DNA of 64,000 nucleotides, taken from positions 4,526,001 to 4,590,000 of the forward strand of contig JAWZSP010000002.1 in NCBI GenBank assembly GCA_034401135.1. Direction: 5' to 3'. Below, piece by piece: positions 51,348 through 62,731 of this stretch. Origin of the DNA: Volutella citrinella. Lineage: Eukaryota; Ascomycota; Sordariomycetes; Hypocreales; Nectriaceae. Numbering within the stretch: position 1 is the stretch's first letter; every line of letters starts with the position of its first letter. The position numbers were made by a program, and so were the translations under genes. The notes below the pieces were generated by a model, which ran no database searches, was not told the DNA's origin, and saw only the letters and a program-made list of their open reading frames with translations.

Positions 51348-52946
51348 CTAGACCCTCTGCAGCTCAATGTCCTTCTTCGCCGCCGCCTTTTCCTCACGTT
51401 GGTGTCGCCATCTGTCACCGTGCACCCATTGCACCCAAACAAGTGGCGTGAAAAGTGCCACGATACCCGTAACAATAAGAAAGGCGAGCATGATCTTTAC
51501 GCCATCTATGATGGGTTGGATCACACTGACTGCCCCGGCGCCCACGAGGCAGCGAAACAGATTGTTCAGCGCAGTGGCGCTTGCCGGCTGGCTCTGGAAG
51601 CAGTCAATCAGCAGGGTCGAGTTGATATTGAAGATTGCCGTCGCAGTGAAGGCAATGGAGAACTGGAGAAGCAACGGTGCGGCCAGGTTGCCAGCAAAGT
51701 GTCGCCTGATGTCGTTGAACTCGAAGCTTGGGCCGTAGAAGCCGAGACATAGTACCAGGCCGAGACTGAAGTGCGGCATTAGACGCATACGCGACCGCAC
51801 GTAGGGGAAGTCGCTGCGAGTAGAGACATCTTCGTCATCTGACATTGCGTTTCGTATTTTGTACTCGGTCTCGACCTCCTTGAACTTGCGATCTAAGAGG
51901 CGGCCCGTGACGAGTGAGCCGAAGACGCAGCCAAGGCCGTTGGGCAGAAAGCAGAGACCAAGCTGCCACTCATTCAGGAACGGGTATCCTTTGAGGAAGG
52001 TCGTGGTGGTGGACGAGGTGACCATGCTCCAGGCAGAGTATGCAATGGCTCCCCATATCAAGAGCACTGCAATGTCCTTTTGCACGACATAGGTCAAGGG
52101 CTCAACGGCCTTCTTGAGAGTCAAGGGCTGCTTTGCGGGTTTGGGTGCCATTCCGTAGTCTTGGGTCCAGCCGACGGGTTCCCAAATGTAATAGATGAGC
52201 GGCTTGTGGAAGCCCGTGAGTCGGATGCTGCCGTTACCAGCAATACATCGTTGGGTTTCGGGGAGGAAGACAAGAAGAGCGATGAGCACGACTGCACTCA
52301 TGATGAATAGGAACCAGAAGATGCCCCGGAAGCCAAAGGCGCTGTTGAGGGCACCTCCGATGATGGGCCCGATGGCTTGGCCAGTCATTCTAAACACAAG
52401 TCAGATCCTATTCGATACACATAGCGCAACTGGGGCTTACCGGATACCCGCATTGGTTCCCATGAAACCACCTCGCTCAGCAGGACCCGCGATATCAGCA
52501 ATAACGCCAGCGCTAATGCTGATGGTCGCGGCAGATCCTGCAGCCTGGAGCCCTCTCAGAACCATGAGCGAGGCAAAGTCGGGCACAAAGGCGAGTCCGA
52601 GGTTCGCCGCCACATAGATGACGAGGCTGATGGTAAAGGTGAGACGACGGCCGTAGGCATCAGAGAAGACAGCGAAGATGGATGGCGCGATGCCCTGCAC
52701 GATCATGTACACGGTAATGGTCTGAGCCACGAGCGTATCACTAACAGCCAAGTCTTTGGATATAGTGGCGATGGCAGGGAAGTAGATGTTGGACGACAAT
52801 GGGGAAAAAGAGCCTGCGAGAGAGACGAAGAGGACGATATTCCACTTCTGCTGTCTGGACATGAGATGGTACGGCGTGGCAGCGACCTTGACGGGAGGCG
52901 CTGTCAAAGCCACCTCGTCGCTATCTGCAGTTGTCGGACGAAGCAT
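51348..52946 (-). CDS. MFS drug:H+ antiporter-1 (DHA1) family transporter
   Basis: Two exons (52946-52441 and 52389-51348) joined by a 51-bp intron, restoring GTNAGIR|MTGQAIGPIIGG, give 515 residues. The loop 2-3 MFS signature is present as VFSDAYGRRLTF, and LRGLQAAGSAATISISAGVIADI followed by GQAIGPIIGG matches the DHA1 antiporter motif. About 12 hydrophobic segments are visible, with a long polar central loop. The closest class by pattern is the yeast Qdr/Dtr1/Aqr1 group, known to export drugs, polyamines or other small organic molecules at the plasma membrane. The substrate here is unknown. Confidence 0.88.
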
Positions 52947-54430
52947 GGTGAATCTCTTAGTCTATGTCGTCAAGGTCGTCTCCCTTGCTCAGTCGGTTGT
53001 CTGCTGATCTGTCTGATGATCTCCTCCATCTCGGTCAACAACCTCGCAACCCCCCAACTCATATAGGATGCACAACTCGCCCAAGACGCGCCCATGTGAG
53101 GCTACCGCCGACAATCTCCGAGGTCTATCATGACTCCGGCGCTCATGGTGATCCCAATCCCGCGCATGGACCATCTCCTTACGCGGCCATGCCAGCCAGT
53201 GGAACCCGACACCTGCAACGCCGGTGCGCCGTATCTCTGCTCTGCGACCGGGTGAAACGCAGCACGAGAGCCAGGACGGCGCACTGATTCGAGCCGCCCG
53301 GGCGGCAAGCCATCCTGCAGTGGCCAACGGAGGTCCGCCAACCATTCCTGCCCATTCTAGCGCATAGGACACCGCGGCGCCGGCCCCCCAGCCCCCCGGT
53401 GACGCGTCCGGAAAAGTCGATGGGATCTGAAACAACATCGAGGGATGCCCGCTAATCGTCGCCGCCAAGAATACTCATAACCCTGCTGCAGTCCATGTTT
53501 GTTCCCTGCCCCACGTTGCTTCTGTGCTTTGCTTATTTGCTTGGACGTGACGCGTGCCGTTTCGTCATTTGTCGCACAAAAATGCTCGGATTATCGGCGC
53601 TACGGCGTCTTGGGGCCGCTTCTCGATAATGCTACGACTCGGTGACGATAAGCAGCATCTGTTATGGATTAGGATGCCAAGGATGCGTATCACTCGACAT
53701 TCGGCCAACTCTCGGGTCGATCACCTGCCGCACTACTCACCGGACGGGACGGGAGGAGCATTGGAATGGGCACATTTGCAATCTTGGATTCGCAAGTATT
53801 GAGGCGTATTGCGCCATCACCTCGACCACGTGCGAGCATCTACGGAGGATAAGAGGTTTGGCAGGTGGATTTTCGATGACAAGCCGGGCCAGATCGTCGT
53901 ATTCTATGACCAACGTCCGGGAAGACGGCAGATGGACGTGGTAGCGTTGGTGGACCGGGCCCTGGGGTCAGTTTGGGACTGGTTTGGGATATGTCCGAAG
54001 CCAAAGTTTAAGCCTAAAACCAATCATAACGAGTTAATTCCTAACTCAAGGTCGGTCCGACGAAGTAGCCCTGACAGGGGCACTCAGCTTCAGTAAGCAC
54101 CCAAAAATAACTCTGGACTAGGGCCTGGCCGTTGAGCTATCAACTGAAGTGTTTCCTCCTGACGTCCAACGACTTGACGGCCCGGTCTGAGCACCAATCC
54201 CTGACCCACTAGTACCCATCACGTGCGTGGGGGGGAATCGAGGATCGACCTTGGCGGCCTGGAGCCCTCTTGAAACGATACTATGCGATTTTGAGTCTTT
54301 GAGTTGATATCACTTTTGCTGGTTGACGATGCAACTATTGCACCGCCAGGGCATCTCCAAGCGAAACTTTGTGAACGAGTGTCTAACTACTAATGGCAAT
54401 AATTTAAGCTTAAGACATACACCATGATGC
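52947..54430. other. Long interval without a supported gene
   Basis: About 1.5 kb between the transporter and the minisatellite. Short frames on both strands show no domain. The first few hundred bases are the transporter promoter. Confidence 0.4.
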
Positions 54431-54798
54431 CTGCGGGTGGATATGTCATGGAAACCACACGATTCCACCGTTGTGGACAAGAACTAGTTTTGCCGGTGGC
54501 GGTTGTGTGATAACTCTCTTCAGTGCACCTTTATGGACGGGATTTTAGTTATGCAGACGGCCATGTTCCAGTGGCACCTGGCGATTTCACCTGTTGAGCC
54601 GGAAACTTAGTCTTGCGGGTGGCCATTTTATGAAGAAACATCAAGATTCCACCTTGTTTGGCAGAACTGCATAGTAGATTTAAGTTGAGGTGCATGCAGC
54701 AACATCACGGTTCCACCTCATTGGACAGAAATGTATAGTAGGTTTGAGTGGAAGTGTATGGAGAACTATCACGATTCCACCTTGATGGAAACAGAAAG
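54431..54798. repeat. Diverged tandem repeat, unit about 61-65 bp, six copies
   Basis: Six successive units share a frame of the form TGCGGGTGG ... CGATTCCACC ... GGACAGAA ... TAGT. The last three are clearest, with TTCCACC at exact 64-bp steps (starting near 54,647, 54,711 and 54,775). The first three are more diverged. The repeat ends about 215 bp before the F-box-like gene start. Confidence 0.7.
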
Positions 54799-55013
54799 AC
54801 TTTTGCTTATGACTCCTTCAACTGACCATCCTCCCTCGTCGTCAAAAACTCCCATCCTTCCTTTACCAACAACTCCCAGACCCTCCTTCGTCAACTTCCA
54901 GATTCCATCAAATCCGACTCTCTGCCATCATCTGTCAAACCACATCTCCGCACACCTTTGAGGATTACTCTCATCACTCCCGAACACCCTGCTTTCTGTC
55001 TCTACCAAACAAC

Positions 55014-56141
55014 ATGGCTTCGCTGGTTCATCTCCCAGGCGAGCTCTACCTCGCGGTCTTTCAACACTGCAATTCGCCAAACCAGATCCTGTCTCTGATC
55101 CAGGCCGACCCTCGAGCGCTGGCCTATTACATCGCCTTTCGCCGTCCCATTCTCGATGCTCTCAGGGACAACTTCGTTGCCGGACTAAGCAAGGCGATTG
55201 ACGTCCGCCAGCTGCTTCTCACAGTCAGACTCCAAATCCTTCGACAAAAGTCGGCATCCTTCAGCGCCGACGAGTACAAAGACCAAGCACGACTTCGACT
55301 ACGCAGGGCCAACAATGATCCGCGCTGGCCTTTGTCGCTCCCTTTTCTCTGCCAAGTCTCAGCCTTAATCGCTGACGCTGATCGATTCATCGCCGAGTAC
55401 ATCCCTGAAACGTGGGCCAACCCGCCTTTCTCAGATCCCGCCACTGGGCCATCACTCATTGTCCTGGCAAACTTCTACCGAGCCGTCTTTCGATTCGAGG
55501 CTTACTCTTGCGCTCGCTTCCGTGGCGAGTCCGAAAACACGATTTACACCCAGAACAAGATCCCACTGCTGGCAGCACGAAGATTCAGGTACATAGCCAT
55601 CAACGACATGCATCACTTTGTCGACTTTTTCGCGGTGATGCATCATGTATTTGACGAGCACGCCAAAATACTTGACCATGTTTCAACAGCTTTGGGGGCA
55701 AATATATCACCCAAGAAAGCCAGCCTGCCACCATGTGGAGCACTCTCGAAGAGCTGGTCGAGTCTACCTGAACTCCCAGCGAACGCACCGCATCTCGAGT
55801 TTCGGCACCGAAGGCTGAAGGGAAGATCTGCCGAAGAAGAGTGGAACTATCTTCAGTATCTCTGCTCTCAAGGACTCCCACTACTGCGCTACCTCCAAGG
55901 TCTCAGCCTTGAACAGCAGCAATATTTTACAATCATGCTGTTCTTCTCCATCTTGGAGCGACCAACCCGTCGTGTTGGGGTTCCGCCGCTCTATCACGGG
56001 CCCCGATTTTCCAGCGGGGTCTTTAATAGGCCAGACGCGCTTTCTGGGTTCCAAGATTACACCGAGCGGGTGGTCTTGGAAGAAATTTGTGTGCATCGGA
56101 GGGTTCATCCATTTGTGGGAAGGGAGGAATCCATCTTGTGA
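55014..56141 (+). CDS. F-box-like hypothetical protein
   Basis: A single exon of 375 codons starting MASLVHLPGELYLAVFQHC. This short LPGELYLAVF segment followed by LSLIQADPRAL resembles the degenerate F-box opening of many fungal proteins that lack other known domains. The remainder is alpha-helical in appearance with conserved-looking FYRAVFRFEAYSCARF and EEEWNYLQYLCSQGLPLLRYL. If the F-box is real it would link to Skp1 in an SCF ubiquitin ligase. The target is unknown. Confidence 0.75.
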   Translation: MASLVHLPGELYLAVFQHCNSPNQILSLIQADPRALAYYIAFRRPILDALRDNFVAGLSKAIDVRQLLLTVRLQILRQKSASFSADEYKDQARLRLRRANNDPRWPLSLPFLCQVSALIADADRFIAEYIPETWANPPFSDPATGPSLIVLANFYRAVFRFEAYSCARFRGESENTIYTQNKIPLLAARRFRYIAINDMHHFVDFFAVMHHVFDEHAKILDHVSTALGANISPKKASLPPCGALSKSWSSLPELPANAPHLEFRHRRLKGRSAEEEWNYLQYLCSQGLPLLRYLQGLSLEQQQYFTIMLFFSILERPTRRVGVPPLYHGPRFSSGVFNRPDALSGFQDYTERVVLEEICVHRRVHPFVGREESIL

Positions 56142-56676
56142 GGAATGGTACACGATGGAGACGTGTACTACTACTAGTGGAAGATGATCGACAAGCCCGT
56201 GCAACACAGAGCCTCATATATACATAATAAAAACCACAGCGAATTTCACAGGAGACGTCATACCTAACATCTCCACCATAGTGTTAGTCCAGTAAGAGTC
56301 ACAATTAGCATTTGACAGACGCAGCAACGGGCGGCCCCCTTGTCCATCAGGGTCTTTGCACTACGAAAGGTTGTTGGAACGTTTAGCTTGATAGGACAAT
56401 TCAAACCATCAGTCGCCTATTCTGTCAAAATTTCGCAATTCGTAGTATCACAATTAAGTTTCTCACAGAGGAGTATTACTACCAGTATATTGAGAGGGTA
56501 CGGGACACAGTCGGGATCATATGTTACTCCATCCTGATCCATGTACCACCCTATAGTCTAAACAGCAAACAAGAAGGCTGAACAAATCGCTTCCGAAGAT
56601 CCCACGGGGAAATGCTCAATTAAAGCCAGAGACTCCGTCCAACGACACCAATGCACGAAAGTGCAGCCGACCTCGC
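56142..56676. other. Intergenic, no gene seen
   Basis: The convergent 3' ends of the F-box-like gene (plus) and the beta-lactamase-family gene (minus) lie here. No other feature was recognised. Confidence 0.4.
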
Positions 56677-58370
56677 TCAAATCCTTTGGAACAGCTGTGT
56701 CCCCCCTGCAAGGCCCGTAGCCTGGTCCACAAACTCGACGCCAAAGCCAGCGACCTTGTCATCCACTCCAACAATAAACTTGACAACGTGAACCTCAGCA
56801 ACGAGCGTCTCGCCAGTTAAGTAATTAATTGACAAGGCCCAGTAGTCGCCCGATACATGCTGCAGCTTCCATTGCTGGCCGATCACCATTTCGGGGCGCT
56901 TGGCAATGAGCACCGCCTGCTGGGACTCATCCGACGATGACTGCAGAGACAACTCGAGAGTACCGTAGGCCTTGTTGGTGTACTTGCCTTGTAATTCTTT
57001 GGGGAACATTGGCGGCGGCACAGGCGTCTTGGGTTGTTTGGGGTAGAGAATCCGACCGGCCTGGGCACTGACTTCCTTCGTCTTGGCCAGTTCTTCTTTC
57101 AAGCTGCGACATGGTTAGCTTCAATTAAAACTCTCTAGCACGACTGCACTCACGATTTATCAAGATCAGACCAGGACGTGGTTGGCACCGCGAGCTTCTC
57201 CTCAAGAAGGCGAGTCACAATCACGTTCTCCGCAAAGTTTGAAGTTCCACCCCCATTGCCAAGAGCCACAACTCCGTACTTGAGGTCCGGAAACCACCAG
57301 ACAAGAGCCTCGTTTGCGTAGGTGGACCCAGTGTGCATGTATGCCACATTGCCATGGAAGGTGGTGCGGATCCATCCAAGGGCGTAAACGCCGATGTCGA
57401 TGCCGGCACCTTGAGGGGCAGTTGTGGCCAGCATCCGAGGAGTCCGGATGTCCTGGTGAACCTTGCTGGAGAAGGGTTTCGCTCCGTCAATCAGACACTT
57501 GACCCACTTGGCGTAGTCAACAACGTTGGAGATGACCCCACCGGCACCGCTGATGCTTTCAGTCGGCAGGAAAGGCAGCTCAGTGTACTTGTTTTCTCCG
57601 TCCACCCACTGGTAGGCCGTAGCTAGAGGCACAGATGCCTTCTTTGCATCGTCGAGGTTGAGGTACGTCGTGTTCATGCCGAGAGGCTGCCATATCGTCT
57701 CCTTGAAGACCTCGCCGAGCGGCTTGCCCGAGACCGTCTCAATAACGTGGGACAGGACCACGTACATGTGGTTGCTGTAGTAAAACTGATCTCGGGGCTC
57801 GACGCTGAGGGGGAAGTTTCGGAGGTTTCGCACAATATCTCGTGGTGTAGCGGTCTTGCCGTCAATCTGAGCGGGCCAAGCCGAGTCATGGGGGCCCATT
57901 CCGGTCCGGTGGCTGACAGCGTCCTCGATGGTGAGGTGAGCAGTGGCCCATTCGTCTTGCAGGACGAAGTCATCTCGGAGGATGCTCGAGATTGGTGTCT
58001 TCCAGCCGAGGGATAGTTGTGGGTATTTGCCAGAGTCGATCATCTGCGCCAGCACGGCGGCTGTCTGTGCCTTTGTTGTGGATCCGGCGTAAAAGAGAGT
58101 ATCGGGTGTGGCAGACTCATTCGCAAGTTTCGAGGTGCCAAAGGCCTGTCATGGTCAGCCGCGGAGAACAAAGGCTAGATGTGAGCGACTGACCTCAGTG
58201 TAGACATCGTCACCATCGATGACAGCAATCGACAAGCCGGGGACTTTCCATTCCTCTATTATGCTCTTGGCGAAATTCTTAATGTCTTGTGTAAAGGGAT
58301 TGGTAGCATCAGCGTTCCTGGCTATGGTAGCCAGGAGGCCCGCCCTCAGAGTTGTCGATAGCCTAACCAT
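56677..58370 (-). CDS. Beta-lactamase-family (class C-like) serine hydrolase
   Basis: Three exons on the minus strand (58370-58194, 58145-57154, 57103-56677) with introns of 48 and 50 bp give 531 residues. Motifs of the penicillin-binding/class C family: S-x-x-K as YAGSTTK with Ser81 and Lys84, Y-x-N as FYYSNHMYVVL, and HTGST near residue 310. The start MVRLSTTLRAGLLATIARNADA may be a signal peptide. The C-terminal 140 residues form a lipocalin-like or DUF3471-type add-on common in fungal members. Likely a secreted esterase, peptidase or lactonase; the true substrate cannot be told. All catalytic residues are present. Confidence 0.88.
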
Positions 58371-59130
58371 TTTAGCTGGGTTATTTATTGTCCGTGGATT
58401 TAATGAGTATGTACAAGCTCGATTTCTAGCATTGGGGATTGGGTCTCTTTTAAAGAAAGCAGGGAAACAACTGCCGTTGCGTCACGAACACCGTCCCCGT
58501 TATTCTGTTTTGTCCACTGAGCCTTGCTCCACGTCCGTAAGAATGACGGGCATCCTTCTATGGAGCCCTCGATGGGGCCAGTATGGGGGAGATGCCCCAT
58601 TTGGCCTGGCAGAGCAGTGTCGTGGCTATGCAAAGCAGCTTCGCCTGCCAAATTCGACGAGGCAGGGCGACTCTAGTTCTACAGGTGGAGCCCCAAGATA
58701 CGCGTATTCTGCGGGCCACTCAGCGGGGCTTTAGTGGTGATCTTGCCTGTCAGTGGTGAAGAGGCCGTTGGCCATCTCAGTTGGTAATTGGCAGCCGGTT
58801 TTAACCCCAGCCGACATCAATATCGCCGGCTGACCTGGAGGTTTCCATAACCATCTCTGATGGAGCAATGCCGCTATCTCACGTGCCGCAGCGCCTCGTG
58901 TCGCTCACAGTTACGTTGAACACGTAACACGTCAGATCCACTGGCTACTGCTGTGCGGCCTGTGCCATGCCAAGCATGCGTTCCAAGTTTGACCGCGATG
59001 AGTGGCCAGATACATCACGCAGTGGGGTATCATCTACTGGCGCTAAAATATGACACCCCTATTTCCTCCTCTGGCCGGAGATTCATTCTTCCATAACTAC
59101 CCCATCACCACCTTCAGCATTGCCACAGCC
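58371..59130. other. Intergenic, no gene seen
   Basis: Divergent promoter interval between the hydrolase (minus) and the F-box-like gene (plus). An in-frame ATG at 59050 would lengthen the next protein by 27 residues. Confidence 0.4.
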
Positions 59131-60344
59131 ATGGCCAATGTCGACACCGGCATTTGCCTGATATGCGCCGTTCCACTCTGTGAATCGTCCCCACCGTTCC
59201 AAGCACGAGATCATGAGCCACCCGCGTGGAATCCCTACACGTGGAGAGAGTCTCACAAAATCATGGACGGCCCGACTTGGCCGTACAACGTGATGGGGCC
59301 CAAGTCAATGGCAGTGGTGGATCAAGACATCACCGTTTACGAGGCTTATGTATGTTCTCTTGGCCAGTTCCTCGCTCCAGGCGTTGGAATGGTTAGACTG
59401 CAACGCAGGAAGGGCTGGTGGCAAGATAAAAATGCGACTCAACAACGATGGTTTTTGGCAACCCACTCCTCCTGTGCCGCAATAGCTGGGCGCGTTATGA
59501 AGAGGCCCGAAGGGAGCATAAAAACCATTGGAGACCTCTGGGTGACTCTGGACCGACGATGTGCCAAGTTTAACTCCGAGAAGTGGGCGTCAGCACCATA
59601 CCTCCCCATGCTTCCGGATAGTCGCCCAGGAGAACCAGTCAAGTTGGGCATACGCCGCTACTACATTCCTAGAGATGCCTTTTACACTGAGGAACCAATG
59701 TCTGATTACATGGCTCGGGATTGGGTATGAGGGCTCGAAAATTTCGCAGGTGCTGACCTGAATGCTGACGCCGGCAGTGGCACTATGACCCGTCGGTCAT
59801 CCCGGGTCTCTCGGGTGCCCTGATGTCGAACCTGACGCAACTTGAGCCTACTACAGCTGACGGTGATGCAAATCAGTTCAGAAAGCGGTTCAGGGGCCTT
59901 CCCCGCGAGCTACAGGATCGCATTGCTTCATTTGTGAGGGGCACCAACACACCGAAAGAGTGCACGAATCTCATACCACAGGCTTTCTGGAGAGACATTC
60001 TTCTGCAGACCCCCTTTCTTTGGGACATTGAACAAGAACATATCGACATGAAGGAAGAACAGGCGGCGTCGGGTGGTTTCGAGTGGAACTGGGAGAAGCT
60101 TGTCCGGTCTCTATGTGTCGAGATCCCAATTCCTAGTAAAGATGAAAGCGAAAAGGTCAGTGATGAGTTTGATGAGGATTTCCAAATAATGTCTCCCGTG
60201 AACACACAAGCTTTCTGGGACTATAAGCAAGGAGGCCTTGACGTCCCCCCGGGCCTCACGAATAGGAGACGCATATGGCAGATCTTGGTGGACATGTACC
60301 CCAATGACGTCGGCACGGCTCCGCATGGAGATGAAGAGGAATAG
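59131..60344 (+). CDS. F-box-like protein with N-terminal Cys pair
   Basis: Exons 59131-59724 and 59778-60344, with a 53-bp intron (GTATGA...GGCAG), give 386 residues; the join reads MARDW|WHYDPSVIPGL. The N-terminus has CLICAVPLC. Exon 2 has FRGLPRELQDRIASFVRG, an F-box-like helix pair, then a region with LIPQAFWRDILLQTPFLWDI seen in many fungal F-box-like proteins. The C-terminus is acidic. Function is unknown; a ubiquitin-ligase adaptor role is only an inference. The start at 59131 has a good context (GCCATGG). Confidence 0.75.
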
Positions 60345-60512
60345 CTAGAGCGGGAGAGACAATAGCATTAGATTTCCTACCCGTAGGCGGTCAAAGGGAA
60401 CGATTAGGTTGATATATACTTTTGGCCCCCGCAAAGGTGAAGATATTAGTATAACAGTAGACTTGGTACAGAGCTCAACGCCAATAGTGCATCCCACAGT
60501 TCTCATTTTCAT

Positions 60513-60977
60513 TTATTGGGGCCAAGAGGAGCCCGAGTGAGGTGGCTCCTTAAAGATGGAGCACCTCGCGCTCTTCCACTGCCATCCATTTGAGCTCCTG
60601 CTCGCCAAGCAGGTGCCAGAAGAGTATGCCTTCTCGCCCTTGCATCCCCAGTCATCATAAAAGTTGCACTCGGCCCACGTGTTGGGCCACTCCGCGCCGT
60701 CGGTGTGCCACGCGGCGGCCAGCTTCAGGCTCTGGGTGCCCTGGGGCTGTCGAAAGTTCCAGCACGCACCGTCCGAGAATTTCTGAAAGGGAGCGTTGTA
60801 GCCGACGTAGGGGAATCCGTCGGGGTGCCAAAAGGCCATTTCGCCGGCGTAGTTGGTGCATGCCGTGTCGGTGTTGAAGTTGACTTGGATGGCCTTGTTT
60901 GTCTCGAAGCCGGCTTGTGCGGTGGTGGTGAAGAGTGCGCCGACGGCTAGGATGGCTGGGATCTTGGGGAGCTGCAT
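60513..60977 (-). CDS. Small secreted cysteine-rich protein
   Basis: A single exon of 154 codons. The N-terminus MQLPKIPAILAVGALFTTTAQA is a clear signal peptide with an AQA cleavage site, leaving a mature protein of about 132 residues with six Cys (CTNY, CWNF, CNFY, CKGE, CLAS, CSIF) and many Trp and aromatic residues. Six Cys suggest three disulfides. I do not recognise a named family. Size, secretion and Cys content fit either a candidate effector or another extracellular small protein. A TATA-like TATAAAAG on the minus strand lies about 135 bases upstream (61110-61117). Confidence 0.8.
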   Translation of the reverse strand: MQLPKIPAILAVGALFTTTAQAGFETNKAIQVNFNTDTACTNYAGEMAFWHPDGFPYVGYNAPFQKFSDGACWNFRQPQGTQSLKLAAAWHTDGAEWPNTWAECNFYDDWGCKGEKAYSSGTCLASRSSNGWQWKSARCSIFKEPPHSGSSWPQ

Positions 60978-61774
60978 TCTGGCTGATGTTGGTGAAGTTT
61001 GGTGAGAAGAATTGTGTAGGTGAGCTTGTGATGGTGTATGATTTAAGTGATGGACAGTGAACGTTCTTGGCAGTTGATGATGATGCTATCCAAAAGCCCC
61101 CATCGCTTGCTTTTATACAACTCTCCCTCCTCGATACGAATATTTTTAGCCTTCAGCATCGCTAGCTCTGCTCAGTGGCTGTGCCGTGTCGTGGTCCCCG
61201 ACCAAGCGACTAAGTGGAGGCTGGTCTTCAGCTGCGCCCCCACAATCGTGGCACGGCCGCGAAGAGCGAGGATCAATTGGTCGTTGCAAAAACATCGCCG
61301 CTTATGCAGTGTCGGGCATCTCCTGCAATAACACTGTCGGCGGCCGACGTAGGACACGACAAGGTTGCTGGGGAACATGATAGGCTGCCATGGCTTCGAC
61401 CGCTGAACCCGGGCATCTTACCAACTCGGGCCTTTTCAAGGAGGGATAAGGCCATATTTAGGGCTGAGAAATGGTTTCAGAGGGAAAGCTATTGAGCCAG
61501 GACCACGCGCTGTTTCCGTTCAATGGAGATCAAACTGGGCCTCTTGTTGGTGAAGCCATCACAGCCTGAGTCTATGCGCCAAGGATGAATCCGGTCTACC
61601 TCATTCTCTATTTTGCCTAGATCTTTAATTCATTATTCGACACAGCTAAAGTAACAGCTCAGTCACAGCATTGCCAAGTACCCATAGTCCAGCCATGGCT
61701 AGCACTGGCTCAGTCTTTATCTCAATACGACTACCGCATTACGTTTATAGACTCTAGCACCTCCACCATATCTC
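60978..61774. promoter_or_regulatory. Promoter side of the secreted-protein gene, otherwise no gene seen
   Basis: Minus-strand TATAAAAG at 61110-61117 is well placed for transcription of the gene starting at 60977. No other gene was recognised up to the 5S gene. Confidence 0.45.
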
Positions 61775-61893
61775 ACATACGACCATACCTACTAGAGAAC
61801 ACGGGATCCCGTCCGCTCTCCCATAGTTAAGCTGGTAAGGGGCGGACTAGTACTCGGGTCGGTGACGACCGGGGAATCCCCGCTGTTGTATGT
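61775..61893 (+). rRNA. 5S ribosomal RNA
   Basis: A 119-bp sequence starts ACATACGACCATACC and ends GTTGTATGT. Helix I pairs over nine positions (ACATACGAC with GTTGTATGT). The core CACGGGATCCCGTCCGCTCTCCC and GGTCGGTGACGACC matches fungal 5S RNA, and an eight-T run follows directly as a Pol III terminator. It differs from the Neurospora consensus from memory at several places, mainly around helices II and IV/V, but the changes keep pairing (for example the CGGGGAATCCCCG hairpin). A single dispersed copy is normal in Pezizomycotina. Confidence 0.9.
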
Positions 61894-62731
61894 TTTTTTT
61901 GCCGATTTTTGCTAATTTTTCCAGTGCCTTTGTAGCGGGTAGAGTGGGCCTGACGATGGTGGAGATGTTGGTGGGCATGATGTGGGTGGGGCCGTCGTTA
62001 CGTTCAGACTGGAATCACAGGGTAAGTTGACACTTTATGGCAAACCGTCTTTTTGAAGCAAAATCTCAGTAAGTCAGTTTGTAAGTGATTAAGGAGGTTG
62101 GGGCAGGGCTCCTTGAGTAAGTACAGGGAACCCAGAGAGGGAGCAGAATAACTTGCTCAATATCCACAGTATTGTCTGGAGAAAGCGAAGTTCTCAACTT
62201 GCACCGACCCCCGATAACTCAAATGTTACATAGCATCTGAATCTTCACCCCCACAGCACGGGTTGGCAATTATTTCACTCATAAATAGTGTGTTAACTCA
62301 CAACGACGACCATCGGCAGCCCAAGCCAGAGCATGCGATAGGTAGCGCCCCACAGCTCGGCTAACAAAAGGCCAATACTGATCTTAATCGCGCCTAGATA
62401 CTCTAGGTTCTGCTGTTCTAGTAATGTTTTAGATCTATTTACTCGCACCTGAAACTTTAGACCTCATCAGAGACTGGACTGAAGCCCTTCCATCTTGAAC
62501 TGGTCTGCAAGTTGACTGCGGTCCCTCGGAGCAACAGGCCAAACCCTTGCATTGTCACACAAGGCTTCGGATCATTCTGCAGCCGAGACATTTGGCAAGC
62601 CACACGAGATATAAATGTCACCAGCTGAAGAAACACAAACGGATACTCGCCGTTACCCCGCTTCCCGCACAGATCCTCAGAATTCCCAAATTGCTGCCCA
62701 TTTTCGTCCTAGTCGGACCCTCATCATCACC
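61893..62731. other. Intergenic, promoter of the aldehyde dehydrogenase
   Basis: The T run of the 5S terminator occupies the first bases. No gene was recognised before the ATG at 62732. An in-frame upstream frame exists but reads as leader. Confidence 0.4.

Noticed and set aside
53000..53468. 159-codon minus-strand frame upstream of the transporter
   Set aside because: Low-complexity, Ala/Gly/Arg-rich translation without motifs in a GC-rich promoter region; not supported as a gene.
54431..54798. Tandem repeat as a CRISPR array
   Set aside because: The units are contiguous and diverged with no unique spacers, and the organism is a fungus.
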